From: Fonsecaea monophora
Lineage: Eukaryota > Ascomycota > Eurotiomycetes > Chaetothyriales > Herpotrichiellaceae
Length of the DNA stretch: 59,243 nucleotides
Direction: 5' to 3'
NCBI RefSeq assembly: GCF_001642475.1
Contig: NW_019174082.1
Span: 1 to 59,243 of the forward strand
Shown: positions 1 through 9,790 of the stretch, one piece after another
Numbering within the stretch: position 1 is the first letter of the stretch
Layout: the number at the start of each line of letters is the position of its first letter
The notes under the pieces: model-generated
Told to the model about the DNA's origin: nothing
What the model saw: only the letters and a program-made list of their open reading frames with translations
Databases searched by the model: none
Position numbers and translations under genes: made by a program

Positions 1-121
1 GGAGGAGAGGAGGAGGAGGAAGGAGAGAAGGTCAAGGACAAAGACAGAAGAAGAGCGATGAAGCATATCTGTTTGGTACATACCACACTCGACTAACCAC
101 ATGCCCCCACGGTTCATACAG

Positions 122-832
122 ACCGGCCGACGCGGCGACCCCGTGTTCGACGCCTTCTACGCCAGTACATACCCCAGCGTCACCGACATCGCCGCATACC
201 AATCCTCGCAAGCGAGTGCCATCGCCGCGCTGCTCCGCCACATCGCCACGCCGGCCATCCTGCTCACCCACTCCCAAGGCTCTCCGGGGGGCTGGCTCGC
301 GGCCGACATCTGCCCCGAGCTGATCCGCGCCATCATCGCCGTGGAACCCAACGGGCCCCCTTTTGCCGGGGTACACCCCCACAACGGCGCGGCCGCGCGG
401 GCGTGGGGCCTGACGGACATTCCGATCGCGTATTCCCCGCCCGTGACGGATGTCGGTGAGTTGGACCTGGTGACGATCCCGTCGACAGAGCCCGGGCGAG
501 ACGACACGGTACTGCAGCGGCAGGACGCGGACTCCTCTGCGCCGCGAAATGGCAGCGTCGTGCTGCGCAAATTGAAAAACCTACAACACATCCCCGTCCT
601 GGTCGAGGTCGGCGAGGCCAGTTACCACGCCCCCTACGACCACGCCACCGTCGCGTACCTCCGCCAGGCCGGGGTGGAGTGCGACTTCATCAGGCTCGAG
701 GACCGGGGGATCTTGGGCAACGGACACATGCAGATGCTGGAGCTGAATAATCTCGAAATTGCGGCCGTGTTGGAGAATTGGATTAGGACGAAGGTGGAGG
801 GGGAGGGAGAGGTAGAGAGGGAAGGGGAGTAA
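122..832 (+). CDS. Alpha/beta hydrolase (3' exon only; 5' end outside window)
   Basis: This is the C-terminal part of a fungal alpha/beta-hydrolase of unknown substrate. The nucleophile elbow is seen as THSQGSPGGW (Ser of HSQG, near residue 57 of the open frame), and a late GNGHMQMLE motif supplies the likely catalytic His. The exon opens with TGRRGDPVFDAFYAS, a stretch I recognise as typical of the middle of this family. The open frame begins at an ATG at 101, but CTAAC at 93 and CAG at 119-121 look like a branch site and acceptor. I therefore place the exon start at 122, with the N-terminal half upstream of the window. The usual family elbow reads HSQ(S/G)GPFGW, so GSPGGW is slightly divergent. 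The TAA stop is at 830-832. The family assignment is good; the function is not known. Confidence 0.75.
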   Translation, partial: TGRRGDPVFDAFYASTYPSVTDIAAYQSSQASAIAALLRHIATPAILLTHSQGSPGGWLAADICPELIRAIIAVEPNGPPFAGVHPHNGAAARAWGLTDIPIAYSPPVTDVGELDLVTIPSTEPGRDDTVLQRQDADSSAPRNGSVVLRKLKNLQHIPVLVEVGEASYHAPYDHATVAYLRQAGVECDFIRLEDRGILGNGHMQMLELNNLEIAAVLENWIRTKVEGEGEVEREGE

Positions 833-936
833 GGGGGAGTTCAATCCGTCGTGATGAACGGCGGTGACGAGTCTTGTTCTTTCGACAAGATCAACATCAA
901 GTTCAAACCAAGACGGCGGATGAGAGGTAGTGAAGA

Positions 937-967
<31 letters not shown>

Positions 968-1169
968 TCTGCTCGGGGCCCCCTTAGGACAAGCACGTAT
1001 ATGGCCAGATGGTAGGTGGTGCCGGAACGGAGTGTATAGGTAAAGGATGAGAACAAGACCAGAAAAAAAGGAAGAGAGAGGAAGGTGTCGTCCATCTCAC
1101 AAGACACGACGAGCCCGAGAAAGACGAAACGTGTAGTCTTGTAGTACTCCAGGCTCCTGCAACTCCTAC
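833..1169. other. Intergenic, with pentanucleotide repeat
   Basis: This 337-bp convergent gap lies between the hydrolase stop and the stop of the minus-strand transcription factor. It holds the GGTCT repeat listed separately. No coding feature is supported; short open frames on the minus strand are purine/pyrimidine-tract artefacts. Confidence 0.6.
938..970. repeat. (GGTCT)6 microsatellite
   Basis: Six perfect GGTCT copies run from 941 to 970, preceded by a partial unit from 938. The repeat sits in the 3' intergenic space between two converging genes. Such pentanucleotide tracts are usually length-polymorphic between strains. Confidence 0.9.
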
Positions 1170-4100
1170 CTATTCATCAGCAACGCCCTCGCCCTCGTAC
1201 TCGTCCACCACTCGTTCCGGCACAAGATCCCTGAGCAGCTTGATACCCTCCTGGATCACGATCCACCTGATGCGACTCAACCGCTCGGCCATGACGGTCG
1301 TGAGGCCCGACGTCGAATACTTGCCCAGCAACCGCGAGAGTCGTTCGGGCATCACGCTCGTCATGCTACTGACCAGGACCTTCATTTCCGTTTCAGCCTG
1401 CCACCTCGTAGACCCTTCGGTCGTCTTTACACCCACAGCAGCAGATGTCGCGGGTGTCATCTCACCCTGTCGATGGCTGGCGATCTGCTGCTGTGGCGCC
1501 TTGGTAGTGTCCGCCACTGTCAGGGAGTGAAACGCCCAGCATATCAGCGTCGAGATGTACAGACGGAACGGGTAGAAAAAGGTATGTCGGACGTCAAAGT
1601 GTTCCAGATTGAAAACGCTGTCCCGCAAGAGGTGTGCCGCGTGCCACACTGCCTTGACTCCAGAAAACGAACCACGCGCCTTGGCCCACTCTCTGACATT
1701 CCCTTGGGCTCGCATATAGTCCGAGCGTGTGACGCGGCGGCCCATGGAACGCCGGGCTCCGGCGTAGATCTGGAGATCGGCGATGTCGACGTTCAACGTG
1801 ATATGGGCCGTGTGGTACACCGCATTTGCAGCGGTTCTAAAGCGCGCAAAGTGGGCTCGTCTTGAGTGGCTCTCGTCAAAAGAGACCATTTTCAAGCAGT
1901 AGGTGTCAAAGTCGACTTTCCATGCGTCGTATGCGGCAATAAGCTGTTCCCGCCATTTGTCCTTGTCCAAATAGCCCGTATGGTTCATCAATCCTGTCGA
2001 ACATTTAGTACCAATGAGCGACTCAATTACATTCGCTTACCAGAAGCCATCTGATCTACGTGCTTCATCTCGCACTGAATCGATATGAGTCCATTGAGGA
2101 TGAGAAGTAGTGGGAACGCGTCAAGATCGGGAATCTTCAACCCAGACTCCAGATCCAGATACGCTGTCAATACGGACTGGAAAGGGAGGAGAGACTCCTC
2201 GCGTGCGTGTTTCCACCACTCTTCTGCAGAAGCGGCCTCCCAAGCCGACCGGCTACAGGGCAGAGCGGTGCGTATTTCGAACGTGGACAGAGACAGTGGC
2301 TGGGAGAAGAGAGCGGCGTTTTGTGTATCCCAAAAGAGACAAAGGAAAGCCACCCTGTCGACCAGTCAGTATATTGTTTGGACCTCTGAGATTGATTCAC
2401 CTTTTCTGGAGCTCGACATTAATCGCCTTGTGCCAATTCGACTCGAGAAGCTCAGGTTTGTCGACCGCTCTTGGTTGCTGCACAGTCAGGCAATCACTTC
2501 GCCGAATGAGACTACTCGTCATTAGTTGTCACTGTCGTGTCTCATGCTGGAAAGACATACTTGACGAGGAGGCCATGGAATAAAAACGCCGTGTCATGTG
2601 TTCTTTGTCCTAGAGTTGTCAATCATGTTAGCCGGTCCCAGTATGGGTCGATATGGGATGCAATTCCACTCGTCTGGACTTACCGAAGCATTCGAGCAAG
2701 AACACGGTCTGGATCATCCATAGCTCTGGCGTCACACAAAACGCTACCCGATGGAACACTTCGGCCCTCAGAGCATCGTACATCCGGTCGGAAAAGGCGT
2801 CAATACTGTTGTCGCTAAAGGTTGCACCGAGTAACACCACAGCCGCGAGAAGTAGAGTCTCCGTTCGAGATGGCTCAAAAGTGGCCGGGTGCAGAAGCGG
2901 GTAAGAAGCATTGAAACACGAAAAGAAAAGCTCGAGATAGGTTTGCATGGAGGCGCGGGACAAGAGCGAGTGTTGTTGGCCGGTATCCACGTTCACATCT
3001 GCCGCCCTACCCTTAGCATGGCGCAACAAGCTCAATAGGTTCTGGTGCGAGTTGTCATCCAGCAGTGGTGCATGTGCCAACCGACTGGGAAGGCTGTCCA
3101 GGCTTGACACAGAGCACGAGCTGTCTCTTTCAGATTGTGGCATCTGCTCAGACTGTTCTCGTGCCCCTCTTGAAGATCCTGGACGTGTCAAAGCAAAAGT
3201 AGAAGACCCGGTCTCCCAGAACGAATCTAGGGCGGAGACAAGTTCTGATGGAGCTGGTATTCTCGAGGTTCTTGTACCAACTGCTGGGGTTGCCGAAACT
3301 TCGTCCAGAGTCTCCGTTGCTCCAGTCGAGTTCTGTAGCAGCGGCTGACAAAGCTGCTCCAGTGGTTGTATCGATGTTGGCTCGCTCTCCGTCTCGGGCG
3401 GCATGGTGAATAATTCGTTTAGTGACGAATCCATCGGTTGTTGAGACATGTTCGGTGGCGGATTGGGGGTCGTGGTCTGTCTAAATTGCGATGATTCAAG
3501 ACCAGACATTATGTTGGCATTGGGGTCGATGAGCCAGTCGAGACTGGCCACCGGAGTGAATAGTCCATCATAAGAGATTGTTGCTGTGGCGGAGTGGCCA
3601 GTTCGATCCATTTGTCGTGAACATGGTGCTTCCCCCATAGTGTTCTGTGTCGACGCTTCATCACAGGGAGCGTCGACCTGCATCTCCAGATCATCGGTCG
3701 GAAAGTCCCAGGACGACCTGGCCATGAACTCAAACATGTCAAATCCCAGCGCCGTCTCGATCAAGCCTTGACTTTGAGGAATTCCATCAGCCTCAAGGCC
3801 CTGGGAAGTCACCGTGTCGGGCCCAGACTTGGACCTCGACGGAGAGGCCCTCTCTGTATCGACAGATGTGGGAGTATCCAAACAGCTCATGAAAATGGGT
3901 ATCTGGGCACTCTGCTGCGCGAGGTCGAGAGACTGCATCTTCATCCACTGCCTGCGCAAGTAGCTGTGCGAGGGCCGATCCCTGACGATATTCCCGTTTG
4001 CGTCTCGCCAGAGTCGTTTCCGACTCTCGACAATGCCGAGTCCTTCACCGCCAGCCTCTTCGTCCTTCTGCCGATGTCGCGCCACATGGCGATCTAAGTG

Positions 4101-4327
4101 ACAACTCGAATTAGCCATTCGTGGTCACAGCCAAGGCCCGCGCTGCGTAAGATCAGCCGTCTCGCCTTACCTAGGAGGTCGGATCTCTTAAAGTGCAAGC
4201 GACATCTCGTACAGGTGTATTCCCCGTCGCCATGGTTCAACATGTGACGCCTCAGATGGTCAGCGCGGGTGAAGCCTTTCTGGCAGGCATCGTTGGGGCA
4301 GACGAATCTCTTTGGCTTGGTCGCCAT
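1170..4327 (-). CDS. C2H2 zinc-finger / fungal_trans transcription factor
   Basis: This is a nuclear DNA-binding regulator. Six exons give 940 codons in frame: 4171-4327, 2684-4093, 2561-2609, 2401-2469, 2041-2354 and 1170-1993. Two C2H2 fingers open the protein: C10-x4-C15-x12-H28-x3-H32, then C39-x2-C42-x12-H55-x3-H59. The second finger is split by intron 1, where the Asp codon spans the junction before RHVARH. A Ser/Thr/Pro-rich linker follows (about residues 70-330), then the fungal-specific transcription factor domain, with RTHDTAFLFHGLL and FLCLFWDTQNAALF. The acceptor of exon 4 (AAG) is the weakest junction, but it is the only one I found that keeps frame. The gene lies upstream of, and on the same strand as, the PurE-like gene. 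Target genes cannot be read from the sequence; local regulation of 5100-9790 is only a suggestion. Confidence 0.85.
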
Positions 4328-5099
4328 GATCGATGTCCGTAGGCGATGTAGGTGTCTAGGGCTGCACGTGAGAGCATCACAATGTATGTCGAGATCTGAT
4401 CTTGTGAGGTCAAGGATGTCAGGCCGATCGCAGGACGACTTAGCGTCAGGGATGCATCAGGGGACTGGGAGCGGGCAACGCCAGCCACTATCAGAGGCGT
4501 ATCGTGTATGAGGGACTCAGATAAACCCCAAGCGAACCTCGGTCGTGGCGTTGAGTGGCTATCTTCACGATGGCGGTTGTCGGTATCACCTAGTTTTCGA
4601 GCCGGATTCCTCCTCTTATCATTCCATGCAACAGAGTTAGCGGCAATCGACGTCGAGCTGTCTGGGCTTTGAATGTCATAACAGAACGACCCTCGATATC
4701 GCTGATAATGTAGCTCGATGGTGCCGACGAAATACAAAATGGGCGTAGGACAAGCAATTCCAACTGACGAATAGATTGCAGACGGGCAACACCGAGGAAG
4801 ATGCGCAATTGATTCCGCCCGCTACTCCCGAAACACCCAAGATCTTGGTAGAGCTGGTATGTCGAACAATATTGGATCTGGCACAGTGGGACTATTGAGA
4901 ACATGTCAAGAATCAAGATGGTCCATTTTTGCACTGTCGCTTTTGGCCCGTTGCGTTGTTGAACCCCCCCAGAACAGGAATTACAGTACATACAAAGCAT
5001 GTTTCTTCTATCTCATCGCGCGTGTCCTCGTAGGTATTGGCTCATGAAATGACTAGAGCCTTTGGAGAGAATCCCATCTGACATGACCCATTTCCACAT
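4328..5099. other. Intergenic / 5' region of the C2H2 regulator
   Basis: This 772-bp stretch runs from the regulator ATG to the 3' end of the PurE-like gene. It should contain the regulator promoter and 5' UTR. Open frames at 4252-4737 and 4590-5000 (minus) show no recognisable protein. I see no clear TATA element or other site. Confidence 0.5.
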
Positions 5100-5719
5100 T
5101 CATGAGTCCAATTTCTTGTACGTCGACCACCCCTCCTCCTGGAGACGACGCTCCTTGGCCATATTGTCGTCGTCCATCTTCTTGAGATGGTCCGCAACCC
5201 ACTTTTGAGCCTTTTCGTCGCTCGTCCCGACAATCCTTGCCGCCAGGATGGCCGCGTTGACGCTGTTGGAAATGCCCACGGTGGCCACGGGGATGCCTCG
5301 CGGCATCGAGACGATGCTGCACAGACTGTCAAGTCCGTCCAAGGCCATGGCCTTGACAGGGACGCCGATGACGGGGAGGACCGTCTCCGAGGCCAGCATT
5401 CCCGGCAAGTGAGCAGAGCCGCCGGCAGCGGCAATGATGACCTTGAGCCCCCGTCCTGCGGCGCCCTTTGCAAAATCGAGCATATATTGTGGTGTGCGGT
5501 GGGCCGAAGTGATGTGGACTTCGTAGGGGATGTCCATGGTGTCGAGAATCTCAATGCCAGGACGCAAGGTCGCCAGATCTGTGTCTGAGCCCATGCAGAC
5601 GGCAATCACAGCCTTGCGCTGTTCTGGCCCTTGAGGGGGATAGGTGTCAGCGAGGAGTCAGTGATCATAGGAGGATAATACTAAGACCTACCGCCGCGGT
5701 ACAATCTTGGGGCGTCCAT
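5100..5719 (-). CDS. Stand-alone PurE-type (N5-)CAIR mutase / AIR carboxylase
   Basis: PurE enzymes interconvert N5-carboxyaminoimidazole ribonucleotide and CAIR (or AIR + CO2) in purine synthesis. Exons 5692-5719 and 5100-5629 give 185 aa, starting MDAPRLYRG. The whole class I PurE core is present: VCMGSDTDL (res. 20-28), SAHRTP (51-56), AAAGGSAHLPGM (76-87), PVIGVPV (95-101) and SIVSMPRGIPVATV (114-127). The tail after about residue 145 is an ordinary helical C-terminus. There is no ATP-grasp (PurK) domain on either side, although fungal Ade2 is normally a PurK-PurE fusion. The first exon is only 28 nt and is followed by a GTAGGT...CAAG intron. The gene is divergent from the QPRTase gene across 664 bp. 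It could be an Ade2 paralogue fragment, a bacterial acquisition, or an enzyme with a different nucleotide substrate. Confidence 0.9.
5655..5660 (-). promoter_or_regulatory. TGACTC element (Gcn4/CpcA- or Bas1-type core)
   Basis: The minus strand reads TGACTC inside intron 1 of the PurE-like gene. In yeast this hexamer is the core for Gcn4 and is also bound by Bas1 at purine genes. A six-base match is weak by itself; it is noted because a second copy lies upstream of the divergent gene. Confidence 0.25.
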
Positions 5720-6383
5720 GATGGAACAGTTGCTCGATTTGATGTGGAATGAGAGATAGAGAGCGATGGGGATCTCTTTTTGTGTGTGGTTGTATATGTC
5801 TGTGTTCAACTCCTGAATTTGCTGGACTCGAGATACAAAAAGGGGGAAAATCCAATGTGCGGTGATGACCGTCTCTCACAATGCAATCCAGTTGGACGAT
5901 CCATGGATGATTATGTATGACAAACTCATGCTCTTTACCACCAACCACTGCCATCATCCACCTCTGCATTGGATGTCACATTACCTCCCACCCTCCTCCT
6001 CCACACGGTTAGAGCCATCGGGTCATGAACGCCCAGAAATGCCCCCCCATATTCAGCCGAAGATGGGCAACCCGAGTCTCACTTGGCCTAAACCCAAAAT
6101 GCTCAACCCGTTGCCTTGTCCACCTCAAACATGGGGGGAGCAGCCCCATATATCGGGAACCACTACGAAAATGCGTGAAAGACGCCAGTGGCGGGTGTCT
6201 GGAACTCAACCGGAAGAATGAATAGTGGGGGAACATCAGATTCATACAAAGCTCTTGGTCTATTATGTTGACTCCAAGATCGATGGCCGCAGGAGGGGGG
6301 TATTTTGTCACGGCCACGATCATGCCAGTCTTGGACACGGACATAGACACGATTTCTTTGATCTCAGCCATCTCCTGATCATC
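5720..6383. other. Divergent promoter region, PurE-like / QPRTase
   Basis: These 664 bp separate two head-to-head ATGs (5719 minus, 6384 plus) and must carry both promoters. A GC-poor block near 5880-5960 and runs of C near 6040-6050 are seen. A long antisense open frame (6009-6932) crosses the region but is a shadow of the QPRTase frame. Confidence 0.6.
6269..6274 (+). promoter_or_regulatory. TGACTC element upstream of QPRTase
   Basis: TGACTC lies 110 nt upstream of the QPRTase ATG, matching the core seen in the intron of the divergent PurE-like gene. This suggests, but does not show, shared Gcn4/CpcA- or Bas1-like control. Confidence 0.3.
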
Positions 6384-7417
6384 ATGGCTCTCGACCACGG
6401 AACCACCGCGCACCTCCTCCCAACCAGCCTCCCCGACAAGGTACGCGCCTGGCTCGCCGAGGACACCCCTTCGTTCGACTACGGCGGCTTCGTCGTCGGC
6501 GAGGACATCCGCACCGCGACGCTGTACCAAAAGGCACCCGGCGTGGTTGCGGGGTTGCCGTTCGTGGACGAAATCTTCGCGCAATGCGGCTGCACTGTCG
6601 AATGGTTCGTCAAGGACGGCGACTTTATCGAGTCTAGCGCCATCGCCGCGGCCGGCGGCAAGGTCAAAGCCGCGACGGTCACGGGGCCGACGAGGAAGCT
6701 CCTCCTCGGCGAGCGGGTGGCCTTGAACACCCTGTCGCGCTGCTCCGGCGTGGCCACGGCAAGTCGGCAGCTGCTCACTCTCGTGCGCGCCGCGGGCTAC
6801 ACGGGGATGGTGGCGGGGACGCGCAAGACGACGCCCGGGTTCCGGCTGGTGGAGAAGTACGGCATGCTGGTCGGCGGGGTCGACCAGCACCGCATGGACC
6901 TGAGCAGCATGATCATGCTCAAGGACAACCACATCTGGGCCCGCGGCAGCATCACCGACGCGGTGCGCTCCGCCCGCGCCGTCGGCGGCTTCGCCCTGAA
7001 AGTCGAGGTCGAGGTCGACAGCGAGGCGGGGGCCGACGAGGCGATCGCTGCCGGCGCCGACGTCATCATGCTCGACAACTATGACGGGCCGGGGCTGCGC
7101 GTCGCGGCCAGGAACCTGAAGGAGAGGTGGGCGGGCAAGAAGTCGTTTCTGCTCGAGTGTAGTGGGGGCCTCACGCCGGCGAACGTGAACGACTATGTCA
7201 ACAATGGTAAGTCAACACTCTATCTCTCGATTTTATCCACCAGTCCATCCATCTCATCAATCCATCTACCAATCCATCCCCTTTACCAGCAGTCCAGGGA
7301 GACAAACAAACAGATGTTAACATTGCCTGCAAAAATCTAGATATTGACGTGATATCCACATCTGCCGTGCACCAAGGGTGTCCGCACGTCGACTTTTCCC
7401 TCAAGATCGACCACTAG
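6384..7417 (+). CDS. BNA6: Nicotinate-nucleotide pyrophosphorylase (carboxylating), QPRTase
   Basis: The enzyme converts quinolinate and PRPP to nicotinate mononucleotide, PPi and CO2, the entry into NAD from the kynurenine pathway. Exons 6384-7206 and 7341-7417 give 299 aa, close to the family length. Seen in order: the N-terminal EDTPSFDYGGFVVGE block (26-40), LLLGERVALNTLSRCSG (106-122), the phosphate-binding GTRKTTPGFRLVEKYG (145-160), HRMDLSSMIMLKDNH (169-183), KVEVEV, MLDNYD, and the C-terminal ISTSAVHQGC after the intron. The ATG at 6384 was chosen because MALDHGTTAHLLP aligns with the usual fungal start; the frame is open further upstream from 6225 without family similarity. The gene is divergent from the PurE-like gene and convergent with an ACS-family MFS transporter. 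Whether it is the only QPRTase of the genome cannot be seen here. Confidence 0.93.
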
Positions 7418-7852
7418 ACAGACAGACAGACACCTCGAGCTTAGCTGTTTGCTTTTGCTTCTGGGGGTGGATCTTTTCTTCCCATAACACTTGCAGCGGC
7501 ACGATACAGGCACACAGGCTGGAAGGGCTGGAGGGCTGTAGTTAGTGCATCTGTGATACCAAAAGCGAGGTCTAGCAAGCGATGCAATGCAACGTGAAGA
7601 AAGGGGAGGGGGCGCAAAAGTAGGATATGTATACTTGAAATTAGAGTCGACGACCGAGCAAGACAGTCGAGAGTATAGCGAACGTAGCCCCTTCGCAAGG
7701 ACGGGCCAGAATTTAGGTCCTAAGTCCTAGGTACTAGATTCTAGGTACCAAACAAAGCATGACACTCCCAGTCCGAAAAGATCATTCATTCGTTATCATA
7801 TCGTCTACGTAGCACTCCAAGAGATGTATAGTGTATAGCCACAAGTCTAGCC
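7418..7852. other. Convergent 3' intergenic region
   Basis: This 435-bp gap lies between the QPRTase and MFS transporter stops. It starts with an (AGAC)4 tract at about 7416-7432. A short palindromic patch, with repeated CTAGGTACC/CTAGG words, sits near 7715-7750. No gene is supported. Confidence 0.5.
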
Positions 7853-9790
7853 CTAGAGCACGTATCGAAAGTCTGGATTCTGCTCCATACCCCGAACCGA
7901 CGTCCTCTTCCCACTGTCCAGCTGCCGGTTGACGCGTCGGTAGTAAAACCAGGCAAACGACGCGGTCAGGAGCATGCCGCCCTGAAAACAGCCCGAGACG
8001 ATCAGTGCCGGCCGGTAGACCTACAAATATAGCACCCAATGGTAGATCAGCTTCGGGCCTCTTCTTCCAAATCACTGGGGAACAGAGGCTTGCTTACCGG
8101 CGCATCCTGGCTTCGAAACGCATACGACGAGATGATCCCTGCAATGTTCTGGAGCCCCACGAGCAGGCCAAGAGTGGTGGCACGCGCTGAATTGGAAGTT
8201 ATGTTGCTGGTCGCCCAGGCAGGAACCAACACGGCCGGCGTAAATGTCTGGGGGAGCAGGTGAGCGGATGCCGACAAAGTGGAGATATCTCCCCGAAAAA
8301 GAGAGAGAGAATAAAGAGACCAACTCACACCAAATGTCAACAGGAACGTGAAAAAGTATCCCACTCCGGTCTTGTGGACAAGATCGACCGAACCCAGGCA
8401 GATGAAGCCGATCATAGATGTCCCCATGGTAACAACTGACCAGATTCCCCGAGCTTGAAACCGGTCAGAAATCCAGCAGACGACCACGATCCACACCGCT
8501 CCATTGAGGTTGGGCGCGATCGTGAAGAGATTGGCTTGGACTGTGTCTGGCTTCAATCGCTTGATCAGGGTCTACCGATACCACAGTTAGCTGATGGAGA
8601 CCTCTCCAAAGATTGTATGCAACTCACAGGCAAGAAATTGGACAGTGTGGCCGCCGCGACTCCGTAGCACAGCGACATGGCCCCAAACATCCACGTGTGC
8701 CAGTTCAACAGCGGTTTCAGCGCTGCGGACCACGAAAACTTGATTGGCTCAATCTCAAACTCCCTCTGCAGCCGCAGTCTGCCATAGTCCTTCTCTTCCT
8801 GGCTAAAATACTTCGAGGCAGTCAAACTTCGAGGCAGGATTGTGAATGCTACGAGGGACAGAAAAACCGTCAGGCTCCCCTCGATGATGAAAAGATATTG
8901 CCAATTCTGCATCAATGTTAACGGTCGATCCGACGGTTGGGAGGCATCTCTTACGTGAAGCTTCTTATGCCATTGAAAGACACTGGTAACACTTGGTGTC
9001 AGCAACATATCTTTTCACCCGCTTGGTCGAGACACACCTGTAGGCAATCAATCCGGAAAAAGCATTTGCCACAAAGCCCATCATGTAAAATAACGAAATT
9101 CTTTTCGCAACTGAGGCTGGTCAGTATTGAGTTTCAGTGGGGCGAGTCGATGCCTTACTTTCATGGCGAGTGTAAAACATCGACAGGTAGTAGATGGCTG
9201 AGGGGAACTGATATGGCCGTTAGTATCTAGGTTGAGCAGTCAATCAGAGGAAACAGGACTGGACAGACGTACAAATCCAGCCTCCGCGACTCCCAGCAGA
9301 ATTCTTGTTGTGGCAATACCACCAAAGTTCTTAGCTGCAGCAGCTCCAAGAGACACAGCACCCCAACCAAACATGAGGATTGGGATAACGTTGGCCGGGC
9401 TGAAGCGCTTGGCCAGAATCGTGGTAGGGATATTCAGGAGACCATAAGGAATATAGAACAACGTTAAGACCAACGAGTACTGATTCGCCCCAAAGTGAAG
9501 GTCCTTTTCGATGCCATCGGTCTTTGCGTTTCCCAGATTGGCTCGGTCGAGACTGTTGGTGAAGTAGATCATGGCAAGCACAGGCAAGATGATCAAGTCA
9601 AGCTTCCACAACAAGCCTATTCAAGATGAGCTGAAGTATATCTCTGGGGGCAATGGAGTCTCCTCGTACTCTTCTTCACACCGGATCCTGGCAATTCCTC
9701 AACCTCGCCAGACAAGCTCCCAACCTGCGTCAATGGGAAATCAGTGCTCTTGGAAGTCGACATTTGAGATGGCTTCAAGTCCTCAATCAT
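7853..9790 (-). CDS. MFS transporter, anion:cation symporter (Dal5/Tna1-like) family
   Basis: This is a plasma-membrane carrier of small carboxylates or vitamins; the ACS family includes allantoate, nicotinate, pantothenate and biotin permeases. Nine exons (9682-9790, 9273-9616, 9159-9207, 9038-9110, 8955-8982, 8628-8906, 8329-8571, 8098-8247, 7853-8020) give 480 aa in frame. Features: an acidic N-terminal tail, LLWKLDLIILPVLAMIYFTN (TM1), the family motif NSLDRANLGNA, YSLVLTLFYIPYGLLNIPTT (TM2), a central loop rich in charged residues, and GFICLGSVDL with late TMs ending FAWFYYRR. An alternative ATG at 9763 would shorten the tail by nine residues. Two exons are unusually small (28 and 49 nt). 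The 3' ends converge on the QPRTase gene. The substrate is unknown; nicotinate or quinolinate is an inference from the neighbour. Confidence 0.88.

Noticed and set aside
6009..6932. 307-codon minus-strand open frame
   Set aside because: Antisense to the QPRTase gene and its promoter; no family motif, and the sense strand carries the clear enzyme.
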